The notes beneath the pieces are model-generated. The model saw nothing but the letters and a program-made list of their open reading frames with translations. It was not told the DNA's origin and made no database searches. Positions 7,808-15,560 of a DNA stretch of 38,265 nt are shown here, one piece after another. Origin of the DNA: CAYXGZ01 sp964464755 (lineage in GTDB: Bacteria; Planctomycetota; MHYJ01; JACPRB01); contig CAYXGZ010000034.1 in assembly GCA_964464755.1 (NCBI GenBank), positions 1 to 38,265 of the forward strand. Direction: 5' to 3'. Position 1 is the stretch's first letter; the number at the start of each line of letters is the position of its first letter. A program made the position numbers and the translations under genes.

Positions 7808-8434
7808 CTACCGGAAGAGCTTTTCCACGCGGGGGAGGATCTCGTGGCTGTAGAGGAGGACGGCGACCCCCGCGGCGATGGCGAGGGGGACCCACTGCTC
7901 GGAGTTCTCGCAGACGGCGGCCCAGCTCCAGGGGCGGTCGCCGGCGCGCTCGTAGCGGGTGAGCTTGGGGAAGTAGCCGGGGACGGCCTTGTCGTAGTGG
8001 TCCCAGGCCTCGCCGAAGATGTCGCGGAGGCGGTCGCCCTCGCGCTTCTGCTTGAAGGGGGCGTAGTAGACGACGAAGACGGCGACGCCGAGGCCGAGGA
8101 GGATCCAGTTCATGTGGGCGGCCCACCAGGGGGCGGCGGGGTTGCCGCGGGCCATGAAGGCGAAGCCGACCATGCAGAGGAAGGTGCCGATGTAGAGGGG
8201 GTTCTTCACGTAGGCGTAGGGGCCGGTGAAGGTGAGGACCTTGTTCTTGACGAGGTGGCCGGCGGCCCAGATGCGGACCCAGGCGCCGACGAGGTTGAGG
8301 CCGATGCCGGTCCAGAACCACCAGCGGAGGTACTTGCGGGCGTCGGTGGAGTCGGCGAAGCCGATGAGCAGGACGATGACGGTGTAGACGACGAGGAGCC
8401 GCCAGGAGAGCTTCTTGAGTCGGGAGGCCTTCAC
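7808..8434 (-). CDS. isoprenylcysteine/phospholipid-type membrane methyltransferase
   Basis: 208 residues with several membrane helices (about 12-28, 38-58, 88-103, 113-135 and near the C-terminus). The family signature GPYAYVKNPLYIG, with the conserved RxP-like KNP, is the AdoMet-binding region of ICMT/PEMT-type enzymes, which methylate lipids or prenyl-cysteine carboxylates. The C-terminal half continues with an EGDRLRDIFGEAWDHYDK segment typical of the group (normally E near the cofactor, then Y..Y). The start is GTG at 8434. The minus strand has TAGGAT 9 nt before it and no clear ribosome site other than the AGGA inside that hexamer. It is the first gene of the methyltransferase, kinase-like, rsmB unit. 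Confidence 0.8.
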   Translation of the reverse strand: MKASRLKKLSWRLLVVYTVIVLLIGFADSTDARKYLRWWFWTGIGLNLVGAWVRIWAAGHLVKNKVLTFTGPYAYVKNPLYIGTFLCMVGFAFMARGNPAAPWWAAHMNWILLGLGVAVFVVYYAPFKQKREGDRLRDIFGEAWDHYDKAVPGYFPKLTRYERAGDRPWSWAAVCENSEQWVPLAIAAGVAVLLYSHEILPRVEKLFR

Positions 8435-8508
8435 GGGAGCCGCATCCTAGCACGGGCCCGGAGCCGCTTCCAGCGGGAAAGTGTACTTTATATTTTATAA
8501 TTTATGAC

Positions 8509-8536
8509 TTGACACTTACGGAATATAACTTACAAT
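8509..8536 (+). promoter_or_regulatory. sigma-70-type promoter for tsaB
   Basis: TTGACA (8509-8514), 16-bp spacer, TACAAT (8531-8536), in an AT-rich island. The predicted start is near 8543, leaving a 6-7-nt leader before the ATG at 8550. GGGAG at 8539-8543 would then be at the very 5' end of the mRNA. A further TATAAT sits at 8496-8501 without a -35. Confidence 0.65.
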
Positions 8537-8549
8537 TCGGGAGCTCGCC

Positions 8550-9230
8550 ATGCTCGTCCTGGGGATCGAATCGTCGGGAACGCTCGGGGGGGTCGCCCTC
8601 CTCGACGACGGGACGCCGCTCGGCGAGGCGGTCTTTGAGAAGGGGATGGTCCACGGGCGAGACATCGCCCCCGCCGCCGCCCGCCTCCTCCGGGAGGCCG
8701 GGCGCGGACCCGCCGATCTCGGCCTCGTCGCCGTCGACATCGGCCCGGGCAGCTACACCGGCCTGCGGGTCGGCCTGGCCGCCGCCAAGGGGCTCGCCAT
8801 CGCGCTCGGCCGGCCCGTGATCGGCGTGCCGTCGCTCGACGCGGTCGCCCTCGCCGCCGCCGGCCTCGGCCGGTCGCTGGCCTGCGCGCTCGACGCCAAG
8901 TGGGACCAGGTCTACGGCGCCCTCTACGAGGTGCGCTCCGGACGCCCGGAGCGGACCTCGGAGATGTTCGCCGAGCGGCCCGAGGAGTTCGCCGCCCGGG
9001 TCGCCCCGGGGACGATCGTCGCGGGCGACGCGCTCGACCGCCACGCCGCGCTCTTCGCGGCCCGCGGGGCCGTCTCCGCGCCGGAGGGCCACCGGGCCCC
9101 CCGCCCGTCCGTCGTCGCGGCGCTGGGCCTGGCCCGGCACCTCGCCGGCGAGCGGCACGACGCGGCGACGCTCGTGCCCCTGTACCTCCGCAGGACGGAG
9201 GCCGAGGAGAAGTTCGGACCGAAGGGATAG
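8550..9230 (+). CDS. tsaB: tRNA threonylcarbamoyladenosine biosynthesis protein TsaB
   Basis: 226 residues, a typical length. The ASKHA-fold N-terminus MLVLGIESSG is followed by the family hallmark DIGPGSYTGLRVGLAAAKGLA and then GVPSLDAVA. TsaB is the inactive homologue and partner of TsaD in the complex that puts threonylcarbamoyl on A37 of ANN-decoding tRNAs. It lies alone between an AT-rich promoter region and a GC-rich hairpin (9231-9253). alr follows 211 bp later on the same strand, so co-transcription is possible. Confidence 0.93.
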   Translation: MLVLGIESSGTLGGVALLDDGTPLGEAVFEKGMVHGRDIAPAAARLLREAGRGPADLGLVAVDIGPGSYTGLRVGLAAAKGLAIALGRPVIGVPSLDAVALAAAGLGRSLACALDAKWDQVYGALYEVRSGRPERTSEMFAERPEEFAARVAPGTIVAGDALDRHAALFAARGAVSAPEGHRAPRPSVVAALGLARHLAGERHDAATLVPLYLRRTEAEEKFGPKG

Positions 9231-9253
9231 CGGGCCGGCCGGGGGCCGGCCCG
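9231..9253 (+). terminator. strong GC hairpin after tsaB, without U-tract
   Basis: CGGGCCGGCC-GGG-GGCCGGCCCG, a perfect 10-bp stem beginning one base after the tsaB stop. No T-run follows, so it may be a Rho-assisted or 3'-protecting hairpin and not a full intrinsic terminator. Confidence 0.45.
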
Positions 9254-9320
9254 GGAGAGAGGGGACGATGGGACGTGCCCCCCGACGCGCGATCCGGCCA
9301 TAGGGGCCGCCGCGCCGGGG

Positions 9321-9418
9321 TTCCGGGGATGCTCGCGGTCCCGTGAGGGGGAGACGCCGGATTGCCTCCACAGCATCCGGGGGATCATTCACGGAGAGAG
9401 GGCCCGGGCATCCCCGAA
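9321..9418 (+). ncRNA. candidate structured RNA in the alr leader (long nested hairpin)
   Basis: Three helices nest co-axially. P1 pairs 9324-9340 with 9401-9416 (16 pairs including two G-U, with C9336 bulged). An AGAGAG bulge (9395-9400) follows. P2 pairs 9341-9346 with 9389-9394 (6 perfect pairs). A purine-rich internal loop follows, then P3 pairs 9357-9362 with 9375-9380 (6 perfect pairs) closing a 12-nt loop. It ends 14 nt before the alr Shine-Dalgarno. I see no SRP, 6S, tRNA or T-box signature. It may be a regulatory leader, a small RNA or a small inverted-repeat element; the sequence alone cannot decide. Confidence 0.5.
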
Positions 9419-9441
9419 GGCACCCCGCGGACGGAGGCGAC

Positions 9442-10626
9442 ATGAGAGGCCACCGCGTCTGGGCCGAGATCGACCTCGCCGCCTTCAAGCGGAACATCGC
9501 CGCCGTCCGCGCCGAGATCGGCCCCTCCGTCCGCCTCATGGCCGTCGTCAAGGCCGACGCCTACGGGCACGGCGCCGTCCCCATCGCCGCCCACGCCGTC
9601 CGCGCCGGCTGCGACCTCCTCGGCGTCGGCGACTCCACCGAGGCCCTCGAGCTCCGCGAGAAGGGCATCACCGAGCCCATCCTCATCCTCGGCGCCATCG
9701 TCGAGGAGGAGATCCCCCGCGTCGTCGAGTACGACGTCGCCGTCAGCGTCAGCTCCTCCGACCTCCTCGACATGCTCGACCGCGAGGCCCGCCGCCAGCA
9801 CCGCGTCCTGCGCGTCCACCTCGACGTCGACACCGGCATGGGCCGCCTCGGGGCCTCCCCTTCCCGCGCCCGGGAGCTCGCCCTCGAGATCTCCGCCCAC
9901 GCCAACCTCGAGCTCGAGGGGCTCTGCACCCACCTCGCCAGCGTCGGCTCCGCCAACGGCGCCTACACCCGCGAGCAGCTCGACCGCTTCCTCGAGGTCC
10001 GCGCGGACCTCGCCGCGCTGGGCCTGCGCCCGCGCCTGGTCCACATCGCCAACAGCGTCGGCCTCTTCATGTTCCGCGAGGCGCACGCCGACGTCGTCCG
10101 CTCCGGCATCGCCCTCTACGGGCTCGACCCCGGCCTCTTCGCGAAGCTGCGGCTGCCCCTGACCCCGATCCTCTCCCTGCGCACCCGCATCGCCTTCCTG
10201 AAGACCGTGCCCGCGGGCAGCTACATCGGCTACGACCAGTCCTTCTGCTGCAAGCGCCCCACCCGGGTCGCCACCTGCCCCGTCGGCTACAACGACGGCT
10301 ACCCCCGCCTGCTCACCAACCGCGCCCAGGTCCTCGTCCGCGGGCGCCGCGTCCCCGTCATCGGCACCGTGACGATGGACTACATCATGCTCGACGTGAC
10401 GGACCTGGAGGAGGTGCAGCCCGCCGACGAGGTGACCCTCGCGGGGCGCGACGGGCTGGAGGAGATCCGCATCGAGGAGCTCGCGCGGACGATCGGGACG
10501 ATCCCCTACGAGCTGACGTGCGGGCTCGGGCGGAGGGTGAAGCGGGTCTACGTCGAGACGCGGGACGCGGCGGCGGGGCCGGCCGCTATTCCCACGCCAC
10601 TTTCACTTCGAACTTCCGGCTCTTGA
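9442..10626 (+). CDS. alr: alanine racemase
   Basis: 394 residues. The PLP-binding lysine is K37 in AVVKADAYGHG. The second catalytic base is probably Y261 in GSYIGYDQSF, and M312 in GTVTMDYIMLDVT aligns with the substrate-carboxylate residue. CPVGYNDGYPR is also typical. The enzyme interconverts L- and D-alanine for peptidoglycan. I chose ATG 9442, with GGAGG 4 nt upstream, because the conserved fold starts there; the frame stays open to 9343, but that part overlaps the predicted RNA hairpin and looks non-coding. The 3' end overlaps the convergent secreted-protein gene by 41 bp, and the last 20 residues are not conserved in type. Confidence 0.94.
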   Translation: MRGHRVWAEIDLAAFKRNIAAVRAEIGPSVRLMAVVKADAYGHGAVPIAAHAVRAGCDLLGVGDSTEALELREKGITEPILILGAIVEEEIPRVVEYDVAVSVSSSDLLDMLDREARRQHRVLRVHLDVDTGMGRLGASPSRARELALEISAHANLELEGLCTHLASVGSANGAYTREQLDRFLEVRADLAALGLRPRLVHIANSVGLFMFREAHADVVRSGIALYGLDPGLFAKLRLPLTPILSLRTRIAFLKTVPAGSYIGYDQSFCCKRPTRVATCPVGYNDGYPRLLTNRAQVLVRGRRVPVIGTVTMDYIMLDVTDLEEVQPADEVTLAGRDGLEEIRIEELARTIGTIPYELTCGLGRRVKRVYVETRDAAAGPAAIPTPLSLRTSGS

Positions 10627-11419
10627 GCGTCACGTCCCCGACCTTCTCCTCGGGGCGCAGCTCGCCGGGCTTCGGGATCCGCTGGAAGATGTCCTGCGCG
10701 GCCTCCACGTCGGCCGCGATCGACAGCGACACCGGGCGGCCCTTCGCCGCGTCGAACTCGAACTTGCCGGCCGTGACGTTGACCTTGACGGTCGTGCCGC
10801 GCGAGGTCTTCGCCTCGACCAGGCCCGTGAACGTGATCGTCGCCTTCCCCTCGGCCAGCTTCTCGAGCTTCACCTCGAAGGCGCCCGTGCCCGAGAGGCG
10901 GTCGGCCACGGAGACGAGCTCCGCCAGGCCGGCGGCGTCCACCGTCCAGACCGCGCCCTCCTTCGGCTCGCCCTTGGGCAGCAGGCCCAGCGCGGCGTCC
11001 CAGGCCCCCACGCCGGCCGCCTCGAGCGGGGCGGGGTCGCCGTTCTCGAGCTTCACGACCTTGCCCTTCTCGGTCTGCGTGACCACCAGCGCCCGGCCCT
11101 GCAGGTCCGTCGCCTCGGTGCGCGGCGAGATGTTCGTGCCGGAGACCTGGAGCTTCGAGGCCGAGCAGGCGATCCGCTGGCGCAGCGCGCCCTCGGCCGC
11201 CTCGATGACGACCTGCGAGAACTCCTCGGTCCGCACGAGCGACAGCTGGCGCGTCTGCGTCTGCGTGTCCTTCGTCGTGATGTCGAACTCGGCCACCAGC
11301 TCGAGCTTCACCGTGGCGCGGTCGCCGACGGCGGGGGCCTTCGCGGCCAGCCCGGGGGCCGCGTCTTGCGCGGAGACCGAGGCGGCCAGGACGACGACGA
11401 GGGCGGCGACGCGGATCAT
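10586..11419 (-). CDS. secreted protein, unknown function
   Basis: 277 residues starting at ATG 11419, which has GGAGG 4 nt upstream and encodes a clean signal peptide (MIRVAALVVVLAASVSA, cleavage before QDA). The mature part is Lys/Glu/Thr-rich and beta-strand-prone, with segments such as GDRATVKLELVAEFDI and GKATITFTGLVEAK. I recognise no domain; similar secreted proteins of unknown function occur in Planctomycetota genomes. The frame extends upstream to 11500 but the signal peptide and ribosome site rule that out. It is divergent from queA, and its promoter overlaps the queA promoter. Confidence 0.7.
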   Translation of the reverse strand: MIRVAALVVVLAASVSAQDAAPGLAAKAPAVGDRATVKLELVAEFDITTKDTQTQTRQLSLVRTEEFSQVVIEAAEGALRQRIACSASKLQVSGTNISPRTEATDLQGRALVVTQTEKGKVVKLENGDPAPLEAAGVGAWDAALGLLPKGEPKEGAVWTVDAAGLAELVSVADRLSGTGAFEVKLEKLAEGKATITFTGLVEAKTSRGTTVKVNVTAGKFEFDAAKGRPVSLSIAADVEAAQDIFQRIPKPGELRPEEKVGDVTLKSRKFEVKVAWE

Positions 11420-11452
11420 GAAACCTCCCGTAACCCGTTGACGGGCGTGCGG

Positions 11453-11481
11453 TTGCCCGTCCAAGGTCGCGATTCTATAAT
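11453..11481 (+). promoter_or_regulatory. sigma-70-type promoter for queA
   Basis: TTGCCC (11453-11458), 17-bp spacer, perfect TATAAT (11476-11481). Predicted start near 11488, leaving about 12 nt before the ATG at 11500, with no purine-rich ribosome site. Confidence 0.6.
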
Positions 11482-11485
11482 CGCG
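11468..11485. promoter_or_regulatory. palindrome spanning both -10 boxes of the queA divergent promoters
   Basis: CGCGATT-CTAT-AATCGCG is a perfect 7-bp inverted repeat with a 4-bp centre. It covers the TATAAT of queA (plus strand) and the TAGAAT of the secreted-protein gene (minus strand), a natural place for a repressor that would shut both. Confidence 0.4.
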
Positions 11486-11500
11486 GCCTCCGCCTTCCAA
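11472..11500 (-). promoter_or_regulatory. sigma-70-type promoter for the secreted-protein gene
   Basis: Minus strand TTGGAA (11500-11495), 17-bp spacer, TAGAAT (11477-11472). Predicted leader about 45 nt, containing the GGAGG site. The -35 overlaps the A of the queA start codon. Confidence 0.5.
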
Positions 11501-12513
11501 TGAAAATCTCCGACTTCGACTATCGCCTCCCCCCGGAACTCGTCGCCCAGGCCCCCGCCGCCCGCCGCGAGGAGTCGCGGCTTCTCCTCCTGCCCCGCGC
11601 GGGGGGGCCGATCTCCCACCGCCGCTTCCGGGACCTGCCGGGCGAACTTCGGGCCGGAGACGTCCTCGTGCTCAACGACACCCGCGTCGTCCCCGCCCGC
11701 CTCTCCCTGCGCCGGGCCAGCGGCGGCCGGGTCGAGGGCCTGCTCGTGCGCCGGACGGCGCCCGGCACCTGGGAGGCCCTGCTGAAATCCAAGGGGCGCG
11801 TCGCCGTCGGGGACCGCCTCGGGCTCGAGGGCCCGCTCGGGGCCGTCGTCCGGGAGAAGACCGCCGGCGGGTCCTGGATCCTCGAATTCGACGCGGAGGC
11901 CGCCGCCGCGCTGGACCGGCTCGGGCGGGCCCCCCTGCCCCCGTACATCCGCCGGCCGGACGGGCCGGACGAGACCGACCGCGCCCGCTACCAGACGGTC
12001 TACGCCGACAAGCCCGGGGCCATCGCCGCCCCCACCGCGGGCCTGCACTTCACGCGGGAGCTGCTCGCGGAGCTCGCCGACGCCGGGGTCCGCATCGTCC
12101 GGCTGACGCTGCACGTCGGCACCGGGACCTTCAAGCCCGTCGAGGTCGAGGACCTGGAGCAGCACCGGCTGGACCCCGAGTGGTACGAGATCCCGGCCGC
12201 GACGGCCGCCGAGGTCCGGGCCGCGAAGGCGGAGGGTCGGCGCGTCGTCGCCGTGGGCACGACGAGCACGCGGACGCTCGAGGCCTGGGCGCGGACCGGG
12301 GAGTCCTCGGGCTGGACCGACCTCTTCATCCGCCCGCCGTTCGAGTTCCGGATCGTGGACGCGCTGGTGACGAACTTCCACGTCCCGCGCAGCACGCTGC
12401 TGGTGCTCGTGTGCACCTTCGCGGGCCGGGAGCGCGTGCTCGGGGCCTACGCCGAGGCGGTGCGCGAGCGGTACCGGTTCTTCAGCTACGGCGACTCCTG
12501 CCTGATTTCGTGA
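11500..12513 (+). CDS. queA: S-adenosylmethionine:tRNA ribosyltransferase-isomerase QueA
   Basis: 337 residues, normal length. The N-terminus MKISDFDYRLPPELVAQAP and the blocks GDVLVLNDTRVVPARL, AAPTAGLHFT, HVGTGTFKPV and TNFHVPRSTLLVLVCTFAG are diagnostic. The enzyme transfers and rearranges the ribosyl part of AdoMet onto 7-aminomethyl-7-deazaguanine in tRNA, giving epoxyqueuosine. No other queuosine gene is in the window. The next gene follows after 61 bp on the same strand. Confidence 0.95.
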   Translation: MKISDFDYRLPPELVAQAPAARREESRLLLLPRAGGPISHRRFRDLPGELRAGDVLVLNDTRVVPARLSLRRASGGRVEGLLVRRTAPGTWEALLKSKGRVAVGDRLGLEGPLGAVVREKTAGGSWILEFDAEAAAALDRLGRAPLPPYIRRPDGPDETDRARYQTVYADKPGAIAAPTAGLHFTRELLAELADAGVRIVRLTLHVGTGTFKPVEVEDLEQHRLDPEWYEIPAATAAEVRAAKAEGRRVVAVGTTSTRTLEAWARTGESSGWTDLFIRPPFEFRIVDALVTNFHVPRSTLLVLVCTFAGRERVLGAYAEAVRERYRFFSYGDSCLIS

Positions 12514-12574
12514 GCCGGGGGCCCGTCCCGGGCGTACGGTAGGAGGACGCGGGACGCCTGACCCGGGAGATACC

Positions 12575-13780
12575 ATGCATCGAGCCCTGCCCCTCGTCCT
12601 CCTGCTCGCCCTGCCGCTGTCCGCCCAGGATCCGAAGAAGCCCGCGAAGACCCCGGCGCCCAAGCCGCGGCCGGCGGTCCCGGCCGAGAAGGTCGCCGCG
12701 GCCGTGAAGGCCGGGCTCGGCTGGCTCGCCCGCCACCAGTCCCCCGACGGCTCGTGGACGGCGGCCGACCTGGCGGAGCGCTGCGGCAAGGCGGCCGGCT
12801 TCGGCGGCGACTGCGCCTCGAAGGAGCACCACGAGATCAGCCCCGTCGTGCTCACCGGCCTCGGCGCGTGGGCCTTCGCGGCGGCGGGCTACGGGCCGGA
12901 CTCGCCCGAGGAGCTGGACGGGATCGTCGCGGGCGGGGTCGTGAAGCGGGCCGTCGCGTTCCTCCAGGGCTGCGTCGGCGCGGACGGCGCGATGGCCGGC
13001 GGAGCGCGGGGCATGGAGTCGCACTTCATGGGCGGCTTCGCCTTCCTGCGCGCGGCCGCCACGCTGGGGATCCCGGGCCTCGAGGCGGCGGTGGCCTCGT
13101 CGACGACCTACGCCGAGAAGGGCCGCAACCCCGGCGCGGGCTGGCGCTACTCGCCGCGCTGCGGCGACAACGACTCGTTCGTGACGGGATGGGGGCTGCT
13201 CTTCCTCCGGGCCGCGGAGTCGGCCGGCGCGCCGGTGGCGGGCGAGGGCGTCCGGGAGGCGCTGGCGTGGATCGACTCCGTGACGGACAAGGACGGCGCG
13301 GTCGGCTACACGGCCAAGGGCCAGGGCAACGTCATCGACATGACGCGCAAGAACCACAAGGCGCACCCGCTGAACACCGCGCTCGCGCTGGCCGCGAAGA
13401 CCGCGTGGGGCGTGCCGAAGGACGACCCGCTCGTGAAGGGCGGGATCGCGCTGCTCCTGAAGGACCTCCCCTCGTGGGAGACGGACGAGGACACGGACTT
13501 CTGGTACTGGTTCGTCGGCGGCTGGGCGCTGCGCAACGCCGAGGGGAACGACGGGAAGAACTGGGGCGAGTGGAGGAAGGCCGCGCAGGGCGCGCTGGTC
13601 GCGAAGCAGAACTCCGCGTCCGGCCTCTGCCTGAAGGGCTCGTGGGACCCCGCGGACAAGTGGAGCGGCCAGGGCGGGCGGATCTACGCGACGGCGCTGG
13701 ACGTCCTGGTGCTGGAGCTGACGCGGGGCTCGAAGGCGACGTCGATCGAGCCGCGCAAGTCGCTGCCGAAGGGCAAGTAG
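12575..13780 (+). CDS. secreted squalene-cyclase/prenyltransferase-like alpha-toroid protein
   Basis: 401 residues. A signal peptide (MHRALPLVLLLALPLSA) leads into a Pro/Lys-rich linker (about 20-40). A run of alpha-alpha barrel repeats then carries the QW-like motif HQSPDGSW and the later repeats GWRYSPRCGDNDSFVTGW and WYWFVGGWALRN. This secreted branch of the prenyltransferase/squalene-oxidase fold is frequent in Planctomycetota and has no known reaction. The acidic DxDD motif of true squalene-hopene cyclases is not seen, so I do not call it a cyclase. GGGAG precedes the ATG by 5 nt. It ends 2 bp from the stop of the convergent kinase gene. Confidence 0.75.
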   Translation: MHRALPLVLLLALPLSAQDPKKPAKTPAPKPRPAVPAEKVAAAVKAGLGWLARHQSPDGSWTAADLAERCGKAAGFGGDCASKEHHEISPVVLTGLGAWAFAAAGYGPDSPEELDGIVAGGVVKRAVAFLQGCVGADGAMAGGARGMESHFMGGFAFLRAAATLGIPGLEAAVASSTTYAEKGRNPGAGWRYSPRCGDNDSFVTGWGLLFLRAAESAGAPVAGEGVREALAWIDSVTDKDGAVGYTAKGQGNVIDMTRKNHKAHPLNTALALAAKTAWGVPKDDPLVKGGIALLLKDLPSWETDEDTDFWYWFVGGWALRNAEGNDGKNWGEWRKAAQGALVAKQNSASGLCLKGSWDPADKWSGQGGRIYATALDVLVLELTRGSKATSIEPRKSLPKGK

Positions 13781-13782
13781 CC

Positions 13783-15039
13783 CTACGGCTTCGGCCGGCC
13801 GAAGCGGGTCGGGCGGGGGGGGATGCGCCGCGTCGCGCCGCCGCCGTCCACGGGCTTCGGCGTGTACTTCGGGTCGCGCAGGCCGTCGAGGATCTTCGAG
13901 CCCCGGTCCGACGAGCGGTCCGGCTTGAATTCCATCGACCGGATGCCCTCGATCTGCGCGTTGATGTCGTCGATCAGCTCCGCGGGCGAGGCGTAGCGGA
14001 AGTCCTTCTCCTTGGTCATCATCCGCTCGATGAAGTACAGCAGGTGCTTGGAGACCTTCCGGTTCTTGATCTCCGTCGAGTTGAGCGCCTCCATGACCTG
14101 CTTGGCCATCACCTCGAGGCTGTCCCCGCCGCCGAAGGGGACCTCGCCCATGATCATGTGGTACAGCGACGCGCCCAGCGAGTAGATGTCCGCCCGCGCG
14201 TCGATGTCCGCCGAGCCCTTGGCCTGCTCCGGCGACATGTACTGCACCGTGCCGCTCGTCGTCTCCTCGTCCACCTTGCCGCCGATCGCCAGCGCGAAGC
14301 CCAGGTCGCAGAGCTTCACCGAGCCGTCCTTCAGGATCATGATGTTCCCGGGCTTGATGTCCCGGTGGACGATGCCCTGCCCCTGGATGTAGTCCAGGGC
14401 CTTGGCCGTCTCGAGGATGATCTCCAGGGCCCGCGCCTCGGGGACCCCCTTGTCCCGGTCGATCGCGTCCTGCACCGACTCGCCCTCGAGGTACTCCATC
14501 GCCACGTAGACCAGCGGCCCGTTGCGGCCGCTCTCGTAGCCCTCGACGAGGTTCGGGTGCTTGAACTTCACGAGCAGCTCGGCCTCGCGCAGGAAGCTCG
14601 CCAGCGCCTTCGGGTCCCCGCTCTTCGTCGGGTGGAGGATCTTCAGCGCGACCTTCCGGCCGCCGTGCTTCTGGTCGAGGGCGAGGAAGACCGTCGCCGT
14701 GCCGCCGACGCCGAGCTTGCCGGCGATCTGGTAGCCGGGGATCGGGTCCTTCGAGGCGGGCGCCGCGGGCTTCGCGGGCGCCGCCGCGGCCTTGCCCGGG
14801 GGCGGGGAGACCTTCTGCGTGGGCTGCATCCCCATGAGCCGCCGGGCCCCGGCCTCCAGCGCCGCGGCCTGCTGCTCGGAGACCACGCCCCGGCCGAGGA
14901 GGATCTCGCCGATGGTCCGCGACGAGCCCTCGGGCTGCGACTTGAACTCGTTGAGGCAGCCGACGGCGGCCTCGCGGGAGATCATGTTGTTCTTCACCGC
15001 GAGCGCCAGGAAGATCGTCTCGAAGCTGTCGCCGTCCAC
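13783..15039 (-). CDS. Ser/Thr protein kinase with N-terminal helical pair
   Basis: 418 residues. An N-terminal helical region (about 1-70) carries two similar units, VKNNMISREAAVGCLNEF and GEILLGRGVVSEQQAAALE, resembling the helical modules at the N-terminus of many planctomycete kinases. After a Pro/Ala linker comes a full Hanks-type kinase: glycine loop at about 110-116, K133, E153, HRDIKPGN 225-232 (D227), DLG 245-247 in place of DFG, and SPEQA near 269-273. No membrane helix is seen, so it is probably cytoplasmic and controlled through the N-terminal module. The C-terminal tail is basic and Pro-rich. The start is GTG with no ribosome site and a -10 box 6 nt upstream. Confidence 0.9.
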   Translation of the reverse strand: MDGDSFETIFLALAVKNNMISREAAVGCLNEFKSQPEGSSRTIGEILLGRGVVSEQQAAALEAGARRLMGMQPTQKVSPPPGKAAAAPAKPAAPASKDPIPGYQIAGKLGVGGTATVFLALDQKHGGRKVALKILHPTKSGDPKALASFLREAELLVKFKHPNLVEGYESGRNGPLVYVAMEYLEGESVQDAIDRDKGVPEARALEIILETAKALDYIQGQGIVHRDIKPGNIMILKDGSVKLCDLGFALAIGGKVDEETTSGTVQYMSPEQAKGSADIDARADIYSLGASLYHMIMGEVPFGGGDSLEVMAKQVMEALNSTEIKNRKVSKHLLYFIERMMTKEKDFRYASPAELIDDINAQIEGIRSMEFKPDRSSDRGSKILDGLRDPKYTPKPVDGGGATRRIPPRPTRFGRPKP

Positions 15040-15045
15040 GAAACG

Positions 15046-15075
15046 ACTCTACCGCCGCGGGGGACCCGGCGTCAA
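15046..15075 (-). promoter_or_regulatory. promoter of the kinase gene, leaderless layout
   Basis: Minus strand TTGACG (15075-15070), 18-bp spacer, TAGAGT (15051-15046), then exactly 6 nt to the GTG start. This is the clearest case in the window of a promoter whose predicted transcription start coincides with the start codon. Confidence 0.55.
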
Positions 15076-15122
15076 CGGCGCCGCCCGCGTGCTATGATGC
15101 AGGCGTCCCCGAGGGCCGCGCC

Positions 15123-15560
15123 GTGATCCGGATGGAGCTGAACAAGATCGTCATCTCCGAGACCAGCGACGAGCAGTACGTCGTGCTCAAGGAGCAGGAG
15201 GGCCCCCGCGCCTTCCCCATCGTCATCGGGATCTGGGAGGCCGTCGCCATCGACCGCAATCTCAAGAACAAGAAGACGCCCCGGCCGATGACCCACGACC
15301 TCATCGAGAACGTCCTCGCGGGCCTCGACGCGCGCCTCGAGAGCATCGTCGTCAGCGACCTCCGCGACCGCACCTTCTACGCGAAGCTCCGGGTCCGCCG
15401 CCACGGCGAGGCGACCGAGATCGACTCCCGGCCCAGCGACGCCATCGCGCTGGCCGTGCAGATGCGGGTGCCGATCTACGTGGAGGAATCGGTGCTCGAG
15501 AAGATGGCCGCCCCGCCCGGGGCCGAGCCCCCCGTCCCGCCCGACGACGCCGAGGCCTAG
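15123..15560 (+). CDS. bifunctional nuclease family protein (DUF151/BFN)
   Basis: 145 residues. The BFN layout is plain: VVLKEQEGPRAFPIVIGIWEA, then DLIENVLAGLDARLESIVVSDL, then TFYAKLRV and the hallmark DSRPSDAIALAVQMRVPIYV. Members in plants and some bacteria have DNase/RNase activity; the bacterial role is poorly defined. The start is GTG 15123 (GAGGG 7 nt upstream), with ATG 15132 as an alternative. TATGAT with an extended TGC lies at 15093-15098. The TAG stop shares CTAG with the convergent VCBS gene. Confidence 0.88.
   Translation: MIRMELNKIVISETSDEQYVVLKEQEGPRAFPIVIGIWEAVAIDRNLKNKKTPRPMTHDLIENVLAGLDARLESIVVSDLRDRTFYAKLRVRRHGEATEIDSRPSDAIALAVQMRVPIYVEESVLEKMAAPPGAEPPVPPDDAEA

Noticed and set aside
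9321..9418. SRP, 6S, tRNA-Sec or T-box identity for the alr leader hairpin
   Set aside because: None of the conserved sequence signatures (GGAA-loop SRP core, T-box GGUGGNACCGCG, TpsiC GGTTCGANNCC) is present on either strand.
9343..9441. Upstream extension of alr
   Set aside because: It overlaps the long hairpin, encodes Arg/Gly-rich sequence unlike any racemase, and ATG 9442 has a Shine-Dalgarno.
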